From Nelumbo lutea (taxonomy: Eukaryota > Streptophyta > Magnoliopsida > Proteales > Nelumbonaceae), in the NCBI GenBank assembly GCA_022828595.1, contig JAKGHH010000002.1:110620855-110684854 (forward strand): 64,000 bases of DNA. The letters run 5' to 3'. The notes below the pieces were generated by a model. That model was not told the DNA's origin. It saw only the letters and a list, made by a program, of their open reading frames with translations, and did not search any database. Position 1 is the stretch's first letter; each line of letters begins with the position of its first letter. Position numbers and translations under genes: made by a program. Positions 49,664-61,681 of the stretch are shown one piece after another.

Positions 49664-49970
49664 CAATGTTTCGAACTGTTGTTGATTCTGACGTTCAGAC
49701 CATTCGGCTCAGGAATCGTCTAGACAGTGGGTTTTGTTTCACCCTTAATCCATTCTTTGGCCAAAAACCATTGACTTGATCAGCATCCTGTTGGCCTTGG
49801 TAGTTGAAACGTCGACCCGTTCAACATAGACAATGGTTTTTGACCTTTTTTATTTTAATTATTTTTTTAAATTGAAACGGATCATGCATTCAAACCAGAT
49901 GGTCAAACTGCTGATCCAAAAAACTGGTGCTCAAAGCAATTCTGGTTCCGAATCAGTTTTTAAAACATTG
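49664..49970. mobile_element. hAT-like MITE, 307 bp
   Basis: Ends CAATGTTTCGAACTG and, inverted, CAATGTTTTAAAAACTG. Flanks CTCATTTA (49656-49663) and CTCATTTG (49971-49978), 7/8. It starts 14 bases after the end of the Tourist-like MITE. Confidence 0.75.
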
Positions 49971-49978
49971 CTCATTTG

Positions 49979-50523
49979 CACTTTCTTATAATGCAAACTT
50001 TGTACCTCAAAAATGAATTCGACTATAATACCGAAAAGACATGATATCAGAAGAAAATTAAAGCCAACCAACCAGAAGAACTTATACTCAACCAATCTAC
50101 ATTCCCATGCATTTACACCAGTGAGAATGAAATAATTCACACCGCAATCAAACTAAACCTCATATATTAACCAAAATATTATTTTTAAATTACTTTGTTA
50201 GTGAAAGTAAGTAATTTTATGAAATTACTAATAAATAACAACAAAGAAGAAGAAAAGGCAGGAGCAGCCTAAAAAACCTAGCTCCTTGTTGGCTTCACAC
50301 GGAGTAGGCTTGACTCCAGCACATTCATTATTCAATGTTCAAACAGGTGGTACCAAAGACACACCATACATTGCTTAGTTTTCTGTTCGTTTGTCCTTTA
50401 CAGATTGAGTCCCACCGCCCCACGTACACATGCACCATGTGTTTCTAACATTTCCTTTATATGAATATAGTAGATGAGAAAGACAGCTCTCTAATGCTCA
50501 TGCTCATGAAGCAATACACCTTT
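49979..50523. other. Intergenic
   Basis: No gene, RNA or repeat recognised. Confidence 0.4.
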
Positions 50524-50549
50524 GGACTGAAATTTATTACAGATTCAGA

Positions 50550-50588
<39 letters not shown>

Positions 50589-50803
50589 AGACACATACAC
50601 ACAAACCCCTTGTGAAGCAAGTTTCTGGGTCAGTCAAAATTTGAACAAATGTTGGAAAGAAACACCACTATTGGACTGAAATTTATTAAACATCTAGAAC
50701 TTAGAAGACGTCTCTCCCTCTCTCTCAGAGAGACACATACACACAAATCCCTTGTGAAGAAAGTTTCTGGGTCAGTCAAAATTTGAACAAATGTTGGAAA
50801 GAA
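50524..50803. repeat. Tandem duplication, units of 149 and 131 bp, with CT run
   Basis: 50524-50672 and 50673-50803 both run GGACTGAAATTTATTA, CTCTCTCT, GAGAGACACATACACACAAA, CCCTTGTGAAG, TTTCTGGGTCAGTCAAAATT, GTTGGAAAGAA. The first contains a (CT)n run (about 50551-50585) that is reduced and interrupted in the second. Differences elsewhere are few, so the duplication is fairly young. Confidence 0.85.
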
Positions 50804-51213
50804 GAGATACTTTTATCTTCAAACTCAAGCAACAAATGAAGCCCAACATGATCTTTTCCTTGCAACTTCTTCCCCCTCATCTTAACCTTTTGACAATACA
50901 CAAAACTCAATTTCTTCACCAACAAGAATTTCCCTTGCACCTTTTCTCATTTATGTCAAATTATTTGTTCTTGTCACTGCAAATTGCAACTAAGACACCC
51001 AGAATTTGCGAGGCAATTTGTCCATTATTTGTTGCAACTTGTTGACTTGTTAATATATATATTTTTCTATACAACTGCTTGACATTTGACATAGGAATAG
51101 ATGATTAACTGAACTGTAATAACACCCTAGTGCCAATACCTAAAGTCCTATACCTATACTCAATCATGTTTCTAAAAAGGTTTGTGACCTCAAATCTTCA
51201 ACATTTAAAGTTT
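50804..51213. other. Intergenic
   Basis: An 84-codon open frame (50791-51045, plus) starts in the duplication but has no recognisable domain. Nothing else seen. Confidence 0.35.
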
Positions 51214-51352
51214 GGATTTGTTCCTCACAGAATACACCTCACGCCAACCTCATATCTCCCATGAATGATACTTATAAATAGGGTACGGAGATGTTGGCTG
51301 CAATGTACTACTGTAAGGTTGGTGTGAGACGTGCTGTATGAGTAACAAATCC
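51214..51352. repeat. 139-bp inverted-repeat MITE
   Basis: Left GGATTTGTTCCTCACAGAAT then CACCTCACGCCAACCT; right AGGTTGGTGTGAGACGTG then GAGTAACAAATCC. About 37 bases pair with a few mismatches. No target duplication resolved. Confidence 0.65.
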
Positions 51353-52900
51353 ATAACCAGGGTTAGCCACCTAGTAGCCCCAAGTGACCAATCTATAAAG
51401 TCAACCCCTTAAAATATCAGATTTAATTGCTTTTGTATAAACACCAACTGACCTTCACAAGTCATAACTCAATCGTACCTACCCAGGAAGCTAAGAATTT
51501 TTAAATAATTTTTGGGAGTGTTATCCATGTGAGTTGTTTTTCTGTTCTGAGTTCCAAAACAAAACCAACTGGATTAAAAATCAATTGTGCCTTGAAAGAA
51601 AACGATGTGCTTCATTATTTACCTGGCTCAATTGCGTATTCAGAGTTTTCGTCAATTGATACATTTTTTTTTCTCTATGCAATTTGATAAATTTACAGAT
51701 AGATATAATAGGCCTTCATTTAGAAATGCTGATTGGAAAAATACATGCTTATTGATAAATGTTTATCCTGTTTATGAGTGTATGGTGAAAAAATACTTTT
51801 TTTCAAATGAGATGGTATAGAAACGCAATAAGCACTTATTGAAAAAGTGCTTATTGAGAAACGCAATGTAATTCTGAAAATTACATGATGGGCCAGAAAC
51901 GCAATAAGCACTTACTGAAAAAGTGCTTAGAAATAAGTCAAAATTTTTTATTTCTTCAAAACAGGCTTATTTTCTGTAATAAGCATTTATTTGGCTTTTT
52001 CTCTAAATGCGCATAAGTGCTTATTGGTGTGGCCCTGGCCTAACTCTTTTGGAGACCCTGAAAACTCTGATACACAACGGAGGGTAGTCCACCTCCCTCC
52101 CTTTAGCCAGTGACCAGTGACCCTGAAAAATGATACATATTGTACATATCGATACATTGAACCATGTTATATACAGTTCTTTTTTTTTCCAAAAAAGAAA
52201 CCAATATATGTGCTCCTGAATTTCTTGTCTAAAGAATATATTTCCATGTCATTATTATCGCATTCCAGAATTATATAATTTCCATGCTAAAAAATTGTGT
52301 TTTTTATTACAAAAACCATTATTTTGATGGTTTTATAAACTGAATTTTTTGGAATAAACCAATTTGCTTTTGCTTTTCAATTTTCAACACAAGAACTGTC
52401 TTTATTTTTTTTTTCGCCTGATATGATAATTCCAAGAACAGATGAAACAAAAATGGTCATGTTATATAAGGCATCCTTTGTTTATAACCAGTGTCTATAC
52501 CCATAATGTTAAAAGTTCAATGAAAGGAATTTTTTGAGAATTAAAGAGATGATGGAGTTGTGCTTCAGTATGAGATGACAATTCCTTTTCTCCATAGTCC
52601 TTGACCTACCAACCCAAGCCAAGAAGCAAGAAGTGCAAAGGATACCACATGCAGGCCACCTTCACAGAATCACAGCTAATGTTTATGACCCCCTAAACCC
52701 GGCAGTGAATTTCTCTTTCTTTAACCAGTATTTAGTACTATGATGGAAAGAGAAACCAAACTAATTACTAGCTTCTAATTACAAAAAAATGCATGATAGT
52801 TTTCAAGACACTAAACAGCACAAATAACATCTATAAAAAAAATAAAATAAAATAAAATAAAAAATAACCAACCAAAACGCCATCAATATCATAGAAGGTG
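51353..52900. other. Intergenic, 3' flank of the bS18 gene
   Basis: About 51820-52035 carries AATAAGCACTTATTGAAAAA repeats related to the element at 46471. 52130-52175 has GATACAT/CATTGAACCATG text like the family at 23795. An (AAAAT)n run lies at about 52838-52866. No gene recognised. Confidence 0.4.
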
Positions 52901-55900
52901 CTACTCTTCAACAGGGTCCTGACTAGCCCCTAGGCCCCCTACAGGGGAATCATAATAATCATATTCATCATCCTCGTCACGATCTTCCATGGTTTTCCCA
53001 AAAATAAATGGTTTTGTTCCCATTGTAGTAAAAGGCATGAGCCCAAGAGCTCGGGCTGTTTTGATCTCTCTAGCTACCTTCCTCTGGGCTTTGGCACTAA
53101 TTTTTGTCTACAGGTGGAGAAAAATTATTAGGTAAGGATTCAAAATTAATTAGAGGAAATATTACAAATTTCATTAAAGACAATTTTTGAACTTGCACTT
53201 CCTCACCTTGCTCCTTTTGATAATAAGTCCTGCTTCTGTAAGGAAGTTGGCAAGGAATCTCACATTCTGCATGAAATCATTAGGTTTAGTGACTTTTTTG
53301 CAAGATGTCCCAGAAGTTCATTTGGAGAAACAAGCAATCTTGCAGTAAGAGGAAATGAATTTGGGGATCAGGATAGTGAAAAATTACAATTTCTAAAGGA
53401 TTGCCTGAATTAATAGTCAAAAGCATGCAATTCTATGAGAATATCTAAAGCTGTGTAGGAACCCAATTACAATAAACAATTAATATAATTGAAGTAGAAG
53501 AATAAAACAGCCTGTGTATCTGCAGGGTTAAGACATCCTACATCTGTCCCTCCCCAGACCCTGCATTTGTGGGAGCCTCGTGCACTGGGCTGCCTCTTTT
53601 TTTTTTTTTTTTGCTGCAAAAGCAAGAAATTACATCCTCATTCACTCGTTTGGGGAAGAGGGAATGGAAAATTTTGAAATTTGATACAGAAGCCAAGAAA
53701 GGGGACTTCTTTCAATCTGCACTAAAATTGCACCCACCTATATTTTGGAATATTTTGCAAGCACAATGAGTTTCAAGGCGCTAGGTACCATTTCACACAT
53801 TTTTTTATGAATACCATTTCACACAATGGAATCCTCAAATACAGAATTTCTATACGCCAAGTTCTTCTCATCATGCCCTGTAACCATTTATGCTCACCAA
53901 AATACTAGAGACCCTTATTTATGCTCATCAAAACACCAATGACCCCTATTTATGGATCTTGAGTTCAGCATAGAAATTGGATCAGCAATGTGGAAACTAA
54001 AGAAAAACAAGCATATTTGCTTTCTGCTGTCTCAACAATTCCAAAAACATTAAAAAAGACTGTTCTCATCTGTAGAATACCAACCAAAGGACCTTAACCT
54101 ATAAATATACTAAATGGCCACAAGGAACAAAGTTAATTTTTAATAAAGTGCTCACACAGGGAGTGGGGGATCAGGGGGATCAAGTTGGCATAATTTCTTG
54201 GTTATGCTCATCTAATAGACTGTCTATTGAGATATTGCAAATATATGTTAATGGCGATTCACCACTTATGCAGGATAGAACTTTTAAGGGAGATGGATAT
54301 ACCCTAATTTTGGCATGTTAAAGAGAAGGTAGATCTACAAAAGTTACTCAAGTATTGTTCTAGGCATCACACCTAGAAGGAGGAAAGTAACCTAGATTCC
54401 CTATGGTTTCTAAGAATCAATCCTGGAGATAAGCATTATAACTTCAAATGAGTTCAGAGAATTCTTGTTCAAAGTAAACAGACAATACTTCTTTGTTTAT
54501 TACATCGAAAAAACATGGTATATGAATATATAGAGTTGGATAGAGAAATTTCTTCTTAAGCAAGTAACTTGTTCCTTCGGCTACCTGTCACCAGACTCAT
54601 TGTACCTTGTAAATATTACCTACCCAACACCTGCTTGTCACTTAGAGATGATAACATGTACATTCACTACCTTGTCCCCTACTTGGAGATAATAGATTTA
54701 TGATCAACTCTTAAGTATCAACTTACTTCTCTTTATATACTGATGGATCCTTTCAAACTGAAACAAGGAATGCAGCTATAGGTTTTTTTATTCTGGGTGG
54801 TACTAATAATGTTGTTTATGCAGCAAGTCAATGTGTCAAAGCATCTGGATCTCTACAGGCTGAATGGTGGGCCCTCCTGGATGGACTGAAGTAAGCAGTA
54901 CAGATGCAGATAAAAATAAAATCGCTTGCTGTTTTTTCTGATTCTGCTAAAGTTGTTGATGGTTTCTACTGTGAAGAGGAAGATTGGACTATCGAGCCTC
55001 TTAGAGAGGAAATATGGAATCTGACCAAGTTTTTTTGACATTATACGTATAAACCATATTAGCAGAACTTTGAATTTAAAAGTCCACGAACAAGCCTATG
55101 ATGCTTGTAAATATAACCATATAGTGTGTGAACAGGGGATGCCCTGGAACTCCTGTAATTATGCTTTGAATGAATGAAGTTCATCCGCTTTGCTTTTTTA
55201 AAATGAAAAAAAAAAAAAAAAAAAACTTCAACTCAGCCTTAATCCCAACTATTTCATGTCTGCTACACAAATCTTGTCGCATCATTGTGTTCTATAAAGA
55301 ACCTTTTTTTATAAATCCATAACAACACATTTATTAGGGGCCATTACATAATGTAATGGTAAAATCTCGTGCTGAAAAGCATGAGAACATGGGTTTGAAT
55401 CTGAGTAATGACCTTTAATTATTAAGAACCATTTTTCTGTCAAACTATAAACCCTTGCTCAGTTATCACCGCACCCAAGCATTGTTTTGTAATTAAAAAA
55501 AAAAAAAAAAAAGAGGAATAGAACCTGAACTCTAAATGACAAACTACTAAGTTGTCCTCATATTCAAACAACCCTAAACAAAAGACAAAACATTAACACA
55601 TTCTTATGATATGAACAATGTAGTAGCTAAATAAAATAGAAACACCAATATGGATAGCCCAACTAATCTAGTAGCTATAACTACTGGAAGTCTATTTGGG
55701 TTTGGTTAACTGCAGCAACTGCACCCTGCAAAGACATAAGGGAATCAAAGGAAGCTTATACACGCCCTACAAACAAATGCCTATCAATCTCAAAGCTGCT
55801 CCTTGCTTCTTCTCCTTTTTTGTGGCTGCATCAATCACTTAAATAGGCAATGTAAATGCACGAAAAATCATTGTTGAATGCAATTGGAGATTGGAAGGAA

Positions 55901-58258
55901 AAGAAAAAAAGCTGGCAATGTTCTCCATCACATAGGGACTTCACATAGTTCTTTAGGAATCAATTCAAATTATGCAAAATGAGAAAATCCCTACCCGAAA
56001 ATCAGCTTTCCTAAGTACTTCCTCTGTTGTGGTTTCAAATTGAGACCTTTTGAAAGGCTTGGGAACTCCAGGCCTTGTAAGATCAAGATCCTGCATAAAA
56101 GAAAAGTTTATACATCAGCAGCATAAGAAGGAAGTGAAAGATGTTTCTTTTTTCTCTTAATGAATTTTATCTTTATTGCCAAAAGGGAAAAAAAAGAAGA
56201 GAGAGAAAATGATAGAAAAAGCAACTTTACATGCTAAGTACAAAAATTGATAGCATGCAAGATATACCCTATTCTACAGGCATTCTACTAGTGAACATGG
56301 TCTGTGATATGATTCTGGAATTCACCAGCACAGCAACTTTTAATTAAAACAATAAAACTGCACAAGTCCAAAGGATAATTGTAGATGACAACATAAAAAG
56401 GATACGGTTATTTTTGGTAGTTAAATAAAAGAAAAAAATTATTGAGATAAAACAAGAAAAGTACAAGACAGGTGATAAGATATCACCCAACAAAGCCAAG
56501 TCTCAAAGGCTCATAGCCTGGATTTTGGCAGGGAAGCTTACAAGGCTAGCATCTGATATCAATATCCATCATCTACTTTGGAAATAATTGGTCAACCATG
56601 TAATCCATAGTCTTAATCAACATGGTAATAAGCATCCTTGAGATCAATCTTGTAACATTCTTGTGTTAATGCACTCACTATGGTATTTCCTAAACTGCTT
56701 ATCAACAATATCTTGACTAAGAGCACAAAATAAACTAAAAATGCCACCAAGAAGACTCTCTGAGCAACTCCATTCAGTCTTCATGCATGTACAAACACAA
56801 AGGTACTGCAATGGATAAAGGAACCAAACAAAATACATTGTGGAAGTGGTCCAGAGCCAGGAAGCATAGACATGCCAAACGGGTTATTGTAGGGCCTGGC
56901 ATTACCTTAACAAGAATTCCTTGCACTATTTTATTTTTTTGATAATGATAAGTAATATTTTAATTGCATTAGAAAGAATCTCTTAACTACTTCACAAAGT
57001 AAGAAGTAGGCTAAAGTAGGTGCAACGCCAACTCATATATGAAAGTGAAACAAATCAGACAGCAATCAATGTCCCCAGTGATCCCCACTCCATATGGTCC
57101 CTTACTGAGTTACTGCCCCTGTTCTTGCTAATGAATCAGACAAATTATTTGCATTTCTAGGTACCCATTTGAATGAGTTATTCAAACTGCTACCTAGGAC
57201 TTGTGACTAACTAAAGGCCTGAAAATCCATGGAATGCCTTCTGGTTTCTTAATCAAATAAATTATAGTTTGGCAGTCTCCCACCACCTTCACATCTCTCA
57301 TACCATTCATACTCATAGAAATCGTTGCACATTTTAACATGTGGATGCATGGTTGTATGTGTATATATTATGGGTGGAGTGTCAGACAATGGTGTGATAA
57401 GGCTACAGAAGTTCGCCAATCAGACAGAATTGCTCCATCCTCCCCTTTCTCAAGGATATGATGGGTGCAATGATGCAAGGTGTCCCAACCAGAAATGCAA
57501 AGGTGTGAACCTCCCAAGCATGGATTTTTAATTAATAAATAATTAAAGCAAATAAACAAATATAGTAAATATCCCATAAATATGAAAAATTAGAAAGCTT
57601 AACCACCTATTTTCAATATATAATTTAAGTATAAACATAAAGTATCACAATCCATAATTATTTAAATATCATCAGCTACTGATAGTCTCATACATCACTT
57701 GCAAAGTTCAAATAAAATTTCAGAATCAACAATTCACATAATTTGCATAATACTAATAAAACTAGTATATGGAATGGACAAACATGGCAAGTTTCAACAC
57801 TTCAAGGAAATATAAGAGAAACAACACTGTAGCAGCTAAAGAAGTTAGGCTAATCTTTTTCTTATTTTTTAGTTCCCCAAGGATATTGAGTCATTAAAGT
57901 ACCTTAACATCATATGTCATCCCAGGTCTAAAAGTCACATCAGCTCTGAATGAATAGTCATCACCTGTTATCTCATCGGGATTAAATTCAAAGTATGTGG
58001 CAGCTTTCTTCAGCTTCCCATCCATACCATCTGACAATGTATTGAAACTTTCATCTAGACCATCAAAAAACTCTGAATTATTGCTTCCACCCTTAGAGCC
58101 AAAACCAGATCTTCCATGAGCCTTTTCAAGTCTATCAAGTTTCTGGAAGAATGCATCATTGTTTGACCTACTGTCAGAAAATCCACTGAATATACGCCTT
58201 TCAAAATCATCAGCTGACTCGAAGGAATTTCCGGTCCCGTTGTCATTAATCTCATTAC
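52901..58258 (-). CDS. Nuclear-encoded organellar ribosomal protein bS18, 3' four exons (5' end missing)
   Basis: bS18 is a small-subunit protein next to the platform of the bacterial-type ribosome; this long form matches the mitochondrial S18 type of plants. Exons (minus): 58258-57903, 56090-55995, 53266-53207, 53107-52901, all GT-AG with matching phase, 719 nt (239 aa plus split first codon and TAG). The first exon here is a low-complexity acidic extension (SADDFERRIFSGFSDSR, then KLKKAATYFEFNPDEITGDD); the S18 core is RKADFRNVRFLANFLTEAGL then IIKRSKTKISAKAQRKVARE then IKTARALGLMPFTT; the tail is acidic. The upstream exon, with ATG and targeting peptide, must supply one base before 58258; I could not find it. 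The 2.7-kb intron (55994-53267) holds LINE and SINE insertions. The gene may still be intact with a very long first intron, or beheaded. Confidence 0.85.
54715..55226 (+). pseudogene. L1-type LINE RNase H remnant with A-tail
   Basis: Translation gives LYTDGSFQTETRNAAIGFFI (about 54731-54790), SLQAEWWALLDGLK (about 54850-54891), then after a stop VFSDSAKVVDGF (about 54930-54965): RNase H with its first Asp, AE helix and SDS motifs. It ends in a poly-A tract (about 55206-55226), the retrotransposon 3' end. 5'-truncated; lies antisense in a bS18 intron. Confidence 0.75.
55228..55310 (+). repeat. Fragment of a dispersed RTE/SINE-type 3' motif
   Basis: CAACTCAGCCTTAATCCCAA, then ATGTCTGCTACACAAATCTTG, then GCATCATTGTGTTCTATAAA recalls the 'CCTTA.TCCCAACTA...GGTCGGCTACATG' motif repeated in many plant genomes at RTE-LINE and SINE 3' ends. 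Directly follows the LINE A-tail. Tentative. Confidence 0.4.
55335..55512 (+). mobile_element. tRNA-derived SINE-like element with A-tail
   Basis: A box-A-like ATGTAATGGTAAAATCTCG (about 55351-55369) is followed about 30 bases later by a box-B-like GGGTTTGAATC (about 55391-55401), the spacing of an internal RNA polymerase III promoter, and the unit ends in a run of 18 As (about 55495-55512). Length ~178 bp. No flanking duplication was resolved. Lies in a bS18 intron. Confidence 0.5.
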
Positions 58259-58299
58259 CTGTTTAAGATCCAGGGCACAATAAGTAGAATGATGAATTT

Positions 58300-58883
58300 C
58301 CATGTAAAGTTACCAAGAGAAACTGGAAAAACAGCTGCTTCAGAAATATTTCACATGATGCAATCAGCACAACAAGAATCATAATTCTGGCTAATGTTTC
58401 AAAATATGGAGGCATGATGCAAGGCATTTCATTTCCTGGAGGCATTGGGTGTAGTTTAGAACATAAGAGGTATAAGGAGGAAGGGGATGAGAAGGAAGAA
58501 GAGGAAGGAGGATCTCATCCCTTTTCTGGTTTCTTTTTTCACAAAAGAGGTCTTGTGTTAAGAAGAACGAAGATGCATAACACTGCATTTAAAAGTTAAA
58601 AGGGGGGGGGGGTCTGAGCGCAGAGTCCCCAACTTTCATTCCTTTCTCTTTCCTTCCCCTCCCTTTCCTTTTCTTTTCTTTCTTTTCTCTTTTTTCCTTC
58701 TCTTCTCTTTCTTTCCTTCCCTTCCCTTCCATTTCCTTTTCTTTCTTTTGTCTTTTTGGTACGAGGCACATGAGCATCTCTGGTCTATGTCTTAGGGCAT
58801 TTTGGGGGTGCCTTGCTTGGAGCTGCGCCTCCAGGCATATGCCTCCAATGCCTTTTAAAACACTGATTCTGGCTTATAGATAT
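58300..58883. other. Region upstream of the first identified bS18 exon
   Basis: Should be intron or leader of bS18. Contains a G run (about 58603-58612), a polypyrimidine tract (58636-58760, CTTTT/CCTTCC words) and a GC-rich patch (58796-58860) with GCCTCCAGGC palindromic words that recalls the GCCTAGGCG-rich ends of the element at 62628. No candidate bS18 first exon with a targeting peptide was found. Confidence 0.4.
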
Positions 58884-59318
58884 TGTTAGGAATTATAACT
58901 TACAAGCAAGTAGAACAAAGATGACATGAAGTCTTGGGCATCAAGATATACAGTTAAGCATTGCTCTATCAATAATCAAATAAAAATAAGTTGAAACAGA
59001 TGTGAATCAGTCCTCTAAAACTGATATAAACTTGGTTAAAATTAGAAAGAAAAGAAAAAAAAGTAGAGGACAGCAGTACAAAGGAAGAAAAGGAAGAAGA
59101 AGAAGAAGAGTTTGATCATCTCCTCTCTCCCCTCTCTAATCCTTTTGTTAGTCTCCATTCATTAGGCTAATTACAAGTATACCCTTAAGTGGGCGGCCAG
59201 GTAAGCAGAAACTTAAAGTAAGCTTACAAAGAGAAATAACAGGCCCATTAACAAACAAAATAAATAACACACTACAAGAATAGACACTAGGGCCCATTCG
59301 GCCCAGTCTCTCTACACA
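58884..59318 (-). repeat. Copia-2 3' LTR, 435 bp
   Basis: On the minus strand it begins TGTGTAGAGAGACTGGGCC right after the polypurine tract CTTGAGGGGG (plus 59319-59328) and ends CCTAACA; plus-strand start TGTTAGG. It contains a (CTT)n run (59096-59110 in complement). Boundaries are from TG...CA and the polypurine tract; the second LTR is missing. Confidence 0.65.
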
Positions 59319-61475
59319 CCCCCTCAAGCTGAGCATAGATGTCAATCATGCCCAACTTGCTTATATAGTGTGTCAGCTTCCCTCTTGGAACTCCCTTGAT
59401 CAAAACATCAGCCAACTGTTCTTCTAAGGCAATAAATGGCAAGCAAACTTCTCCTAAGGAAACTCTTTCCCATATAAAATGTCTATCAACCTCAATGTGC
59501 TTAGTTCTGTCATGTTGAATAGGATTATGTGCAATATTGATAGTTGTTTGGTTGTCACGATAGAGCATCATTGGCTTTTCATAATCAACCCCCAATTCTT
59601 CTAAAAGTGATCGCAGCCACAGTAATTCTGACACACTATGTGCCATTGCCCTGTATTCTGCTTCAGCAGAGGATCTGGCAACTATAGGTTGTTCCTTACT
59701 CCATGAAACAATGTTCCCTACCACCAAAGAACAATAACCAGAGGTGGATCTCCTATTATCAATACATCTGGCCCAATCAGCATCAATGTATGCCTCCAGC
59801 TTCATGTGTCAATGTTTGACAAATAGAATACATTTCCATGGAGTACCTTTCAAATAACATAGAACTCTTTCTGCAGCAGCTAAATGTGTATCTCTGGGAG
59901 AACGCATAAACTGACATAACACTCACTGCATAGGAAATATCTGGTCGAGTCATGTAGAGATATAACAACTTCCCAAACAATCTCTGAAACACTCCCCTAT
60001 CAAATAAAAGTTCACCATTTGTAGCAGAAAGCTTATGATTGGGATCAATAGGAGTGGTAGCCGGTTTAGCACAAAGTTTACTAGTGTCTGCAAGGAGGTG
60101 AAGGATATATTTGTATTGAGAAATGAAGATACCATCCTTAGATCTAGCAACTTCAATTCCCAAGAAATACCTAAGATCTCATAAATTCTTGATCTCAAAT
60201 TTAGATTTAAAAAACTTTTTGAGCTTATTGACCTCCTAGGTATTATTACCCGTGACCACAATGTCATCAACATAAACTATCAGGAAGATCACCAAAAAGT
60301 CACTTCTTTTCAAGAATAAGGTATGGTCAGATTGAGTTTGTGTGTAACCAAATGAGACAAGAGCACCCCTAAATCTCCCAAACCAGGCCCGAAGAGACTA
60401 TTTGAGACCATAAATGGATTTCTGTAGTTTACACATCTTCCCTTACATTTCCTTTCCATACACTCCCAAAGGCAAAAACATATAGACTTTTTCATGTAAA
60501 TCTCCATTCAATAAGGCATTTTTAACATCAAACTGGTGGAAAGGCCAATCAAAAGTAGTAGCTAGGGACAACACAATCCGGACTGAGGTCATCTTGGCCA
60601 CAGGAGCAAGGGTCTCAAGATAGTCAATACCATACATCTGAGTGTAGCCTTTAGCAACCAATTTGGCCTTAAACCACTCAATAGAGCCATTAGAATGATA
60701 TTGAATGGCAAATACCCATTTACAACCCACTGGTTCCTTTCCTTCTGGCAAAACCACAATATCTCAGATATGGTTCTTATGCAAAGCATTCAATTCAGCC
60801 ATCATAGCATCCCTCCATTCAGGTTTAGATAGGGCTTCTGGTACAGACTTGGGTATCACATGGGAAGAAACATAAGCAAGAAAAGAGTAGTAAGTAAATG
60901 ATATAAGGCTAATAGGATAGGTGTTTAGAGATACAATGGGTTGTATACTTCCGCTTGCCCTTACGAAGAGCAATAGGAAGATCAAGGTCTGGAAAAGAAG
61001 TAGATGAGTCAGAGGATGGCTGACAAGTTACCTCAGTAATGATGGGAGGATTAAGAGGCTCTTCTGTAGGATGGAAACAATTTTCCCATGCCTGAATCTG
61101 TGTCTTTGGTACCATCTTTGAAGAGCAAGATGTGGAGGAATTATAGGAAGATGAGGTGGAGTAGGAATACTAGAGGTAGGCCCAGTGGGAGAAGTGGGGA
61201 CCTCATTAGATGACTCAAAAGGAACAGGAAGAAGAACTACTGGAGACATAGCAAAGGGTTCCTCAGATTGCTCCCCCTCAAGAGGAATACTAAAGAAAGG
61301 AGTAGACTCAGCAAATGTGACGTCCCGAGATACAAAGCGGGTGCCACTAACCATATCAAAACAACAATATCCCTTCTGTGTGGAGGCATATCCTAGAAAA
61401 ACACATTTACGAGCCTTGGGTTCAAATTTGTGCCTTTAATAGCTGTAAACATGTACATAACAGTGTCAACACTCT
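59319..61475 (-). mobile_element. Copia-2 pol remnant (end of integrase region to RNase H)
   Basis: On the minus strand: about 61430-61290 HKFEPKARKCVFLGYAS and GTRFVSRDVTFAEST (end of the integrase region); about 60990-60440 start of reverse transcriptase (EPVGCKWVFAIQYH, AKLVAKGYTQMYGIDYLETL); about 60275 an intact YVDDIVVTG; 60163-59830 YFLGIEVARSKDG...RPDISYAVSV; 59805-59320 RNase H, continuous for 172 aa with DADWA, SSAEAEYRAM, YRDNQ and KHIEVDRH. Several stops and frameshifts break the reverse transcriptase. Gag, protease and most of integrase are missing; the element stops at the next copia LTR. Confidence 0.88.
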
Positions 61476-61681
61476 TGCCTGAATAGAGAAAAAAACAAGA
61501 ATAATCTTAGAGGTGTCCAGAATGAATGACCCCCACCTCAAGAGTCTATTATATATTAAAAGATATGTGCAATTACAAGAATGCCCGTACAAGGCTGAAA
61601 GAGAAAAGAAGAATAAGATGTAAAAGTAATATACAACAGGGACTATACTAATAAGGCACATCAAGTTATAGAGTCTCCACA
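61476..61681 (-). repeat. Copia-3 3' LTR, about 206 bp
   Basis: Minus strand: polypurine GAGGGGGGG then TGTGGAGACTC...ending ATTCAGGCA; plus-strand start TGCCTGAA at 61476. It lies against the broken end of Copia-2. The left boundary is inferred from TG...CA and from where Copia-2 coding similarity (CYVHVYSY) stops. Confidence 0.55.

Noticed and set aside
50791..51045. 84-codon frame as a small peptide gene
   Set aside because: It begins in duplicated sequence, lacks a signal peptide pattern and has no family match that I recognise.
58263..58445. 60-codon minus-strand frame as the missing bS18 first exon
   Set aside because: It runs through the acceptor site without a donor, lacks an Arg/Ser-rich targeting peptide and does not supply the needed phase.
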